Shown in pieces: positions 62,655 to 64,000 of a DNA stretch of 64,000 bases (the stretch's first letter is position 1; each line of letters opens with the position of its first letter). This DNA comes from Chlorogloeopsis sp038404745 (GTDB taxonomy: Bacteria > Cyanobacteriota > Cyanobacteriia > Cyanobacteriales > Nostocaceae). A program made the translations under genes and the position numbers. Below the pieces are notes generated by a model. That model did no database searches, had not been told where the DNA came from, and saw only the letters and a list, made by a program, of their open reading frames with translations. Where the stretch lies: positions 1 through 64,000 of the forward strand of contig NZ_JAYKTT020000068.1 of NCBI RefSeq assembly GCF_038404745.2. Reading direction: 5' to 3'.

Positions 62655-64000
62655 TTAATCCTCGTCTGGTTCTAAATCAGAATCTTCCAGTGTATGCTGC
62701 GGGATGGCGGCAATAATCGCATCTATTACTTTTGCCACTGGCAAAATCTCAATATTTAAGTCAGGAAATTTTTGCCCTTTCGGCACGATCGCTCGCTTAA
62801 ATCCCAATTTTGCCGCTTCTTTTAGCCGCAACTCCATTTGTGAGACAGCACGTACTTGCCCGCCTAGCCCGACTTCACCTATTAACACAGTACCGGGATC
62901 TACAATCCGATCGCGAAAACTGGCAACAAGGGCGATCGCTACTCCCAAATCGACTGCTGGTTCTTCTACATTCAACCCGCCAGCGGAAGCTACATAGGAA
63001 TCTAATTTAGACATGGGAATTCCCACCCGCTTTTCCAATACGGCGAGAATTTGCACGAGGCGATTATAGTCTACACCTGTAGCAGAACGTCGGGGTGAAG
63101 GGTAACTAGTAGGACTTACCAAAGCTTGTAATTCCACAACGATGGGGCGCGTTCCTTCGCAAGCCACTACAATTGCCGTACCGGGAGCGGGATCGTCGCG
63201 GTTGCCCAAAAATAATTCTGAGGGATTGGGAACTTCTCGCAACCCATTTTCTACCATTTCAAAAATGCCAATTTCGTGAGTGGCACCAAAACGGTTTTTC
63301 ACCGTGCGTAATAACCGATGGGAGGCAAAGCGATCGCCTTCAAAATACAACACCGTATCTACTAGGTGTTCTAAAACTTTCGGCCCGGCGATTGCCCCTT
63401 CTTTGGTGACGTGTCCCACTATCAACATGGTAATGTCTTCGTGCTTTGCCACCTTCATCAAAGCGGCGGTACATTCGCGTACCTGTGCTACTGAACCAGG
63501 TGCAGAAGTAAGTGCAGGAAAAAATACTGTTTGAATACTATCAATTACTGCTAGATTTGGTTTGAGAGAGTCCATTTCCTTTAAAATCTCTTCCAAATCT
63601 GTTTCCGGTAATACATATAAATCTGCGCCTTCCTCATCAGATTCTTGTAGCTTTTGTGTCTCTTGGACTGCTTGAGTTTTACCGTTATCATTGCTGACAA
63701 CATTAAGAACTGGTGTGACTCCTAAGCGCAAAGCTCTTAATTTTACTTGTTGTCCTGATTCTTCCCCAGAAACATAAAGTATCCGGTATCTCTGTGCTAG
63801 TTCATTTGATACTTGCAACAATAAAGTAGATTTACCGATACCTGGATCACCACCAATTAACACCATTGAGCCGGGAACAACACCACCACCTAATACCCGA
63901 TCTAGTTCCCCATAACCAGAAGCCCAACGCGTTACTTGGCGATCGCTAATTTGGTCGAATCTTAGAGATGAGCGGGGCTTGGCTGGTTTATTAGTAGATT
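62655..64000 (-). CDS. radA: DNA repair protein RadA (N-terminal part cut by window edge)
   Basis: The frame is open to the right edge, so the zinc finger and true start lie outside the window. Visible are IGGDPGIGKSTLLLQVS (Walker A), VSGEESGQQVKLRALRLG (the KNRFG motif follows later as TVKNRFGATHEIGIFEM), the Walker B LAVIDSIQTVF, and the C-terminal Lon-like domain with DYNRLVQILAVLEKRVGIPM. RadA/Sms promotes branch migration in recombination and repair. The left end (stop at 62655) has an acidic tail LEDSDLEPDED. Nothing is broken. Confidence 0.95.
   Translation of the reverse strand, partial: STNKPAKPRSSLRFDQISDRQVTRWASGYGELDRVLGGGVVPGSMVLIGGDPGIGKSTLLLQVSNELAQRYRILYVSGEESGQQVKLRALRLGVTPVLNVVSNDNGKTQAVQETQKLQESDEEGADLYVLPETDLEEILKEMDSLKPNLAVIDSIQTVFFPALTSAPGSVAQVRECTAALMKVAKHEDITMLIVGHVTKEGAIAGPKVLEHLVDTVLYFEGDRFASHRLLRTVKNRFGATHEIGIFEMVENGLREVPNPSELFLGNRDDPAPGTAIVVACEGTRPIVVELQALVSPTSYPSPRRSATGVDYNRLVQILAVLEKRVGIPMSKLDSYVASAGGLNVEEPAVDLGVAIALVASFRDRIVDPGTVLIGEVGLGGQVRAVSQMELRLKEAAKLGFKRAIVPKGQKFPDLNIEILPVAKVIDAIIAAIPQHTLEDSDLEPDED

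Overview
The window is chromosomal DNA of a filamentous, probably heterocyst-forming cyanobacterium (Nostocales type). This rests on many HIP1 octamers (GCGATCGC), on cyanobacterial families (SasA, DUF760, NblB-like HEAT protein, group 2 sigma factor, Tll0287-like sensor, several Ser/Thr kinases, Uma2 nucleases, SLH lipoprotein, CbiT), and on typical dispersed repeats between genes. I identified no tRNA, rRNA, CRISPR array, complete insertion sequence or prophage.

Layout. 1-10 kb: the end of a CheB-type methylesterase, a Crp/Fnr regulator, an NblB-like HEAT protein, a CBS protein, a class II aldolase, a GDSL esterase, an SLH lipoprotein, the circadian output kinase SasA and a MutT-type NUDIX enzyme. 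10-18 kb: DUF760, a SigD-like sigma factor, carB, a Dps protein whose ferroxidase residues look His-type, and a [2Fe-2S] protein. 18-22 kb: a long intergenic stretch with a candidate small RNA, then two tandem Crp/Fnr paralogues and a lone receiver. One paralogue carries an apparent 235-bp MITE insertion upstream, and the other a changed recognition helix. 22-30 kb: an accessory island with a NACHT STAND ATPase ending in pentapeptide repeats, a 21-bp minisatellite, a 157-residue protein, and a STAND-like ATPase with 18 TPRs. The last two share an N-terminal module and a homologous 5' leader. 30-41 kb: housekeeping genes (ridA, NUDIX, malQ, RodZ-like, pseudouridine synthase, DUF2993, cdsA, cbiT, a kinase, a parvulin). 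41-47.5 kb: the conserved rimP-nusA-ylxR-infB operon, read on the minus strand, with a terminator-like hairpin in its leader. 47.5-60 kb: a membrane protein, a peptidoglycan-binding protein with a Thr-Pro tail, a ClpP-fold membrane protease, and a signalling cluster (WD40 kinase, CxxCH-HAMP sensor, another kinase, a PhnD-like lipoprotein, and an FHA-FHA-ABCG transporter). 60-64 kb: two Uma2 nucleases flanking a frameshifted small gene, and the C-terminal part of radA.

Working together. The clearest functional unit is rimP-nusA-ylxR-infB (transcription and translation). The pseudouridine synthase and RodZ genes, and the cbiT and cdsA genes, may be cotranscribed pairs. The most interesting accessory unit is 22.4-30.2 kb. 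Its two STAND-type ATPases and a stand-alone copy of one N-terminal module resemble the architecture of bacterial conflict or immune signalling systems. That reading is inference from domains and layout and has not been tested.
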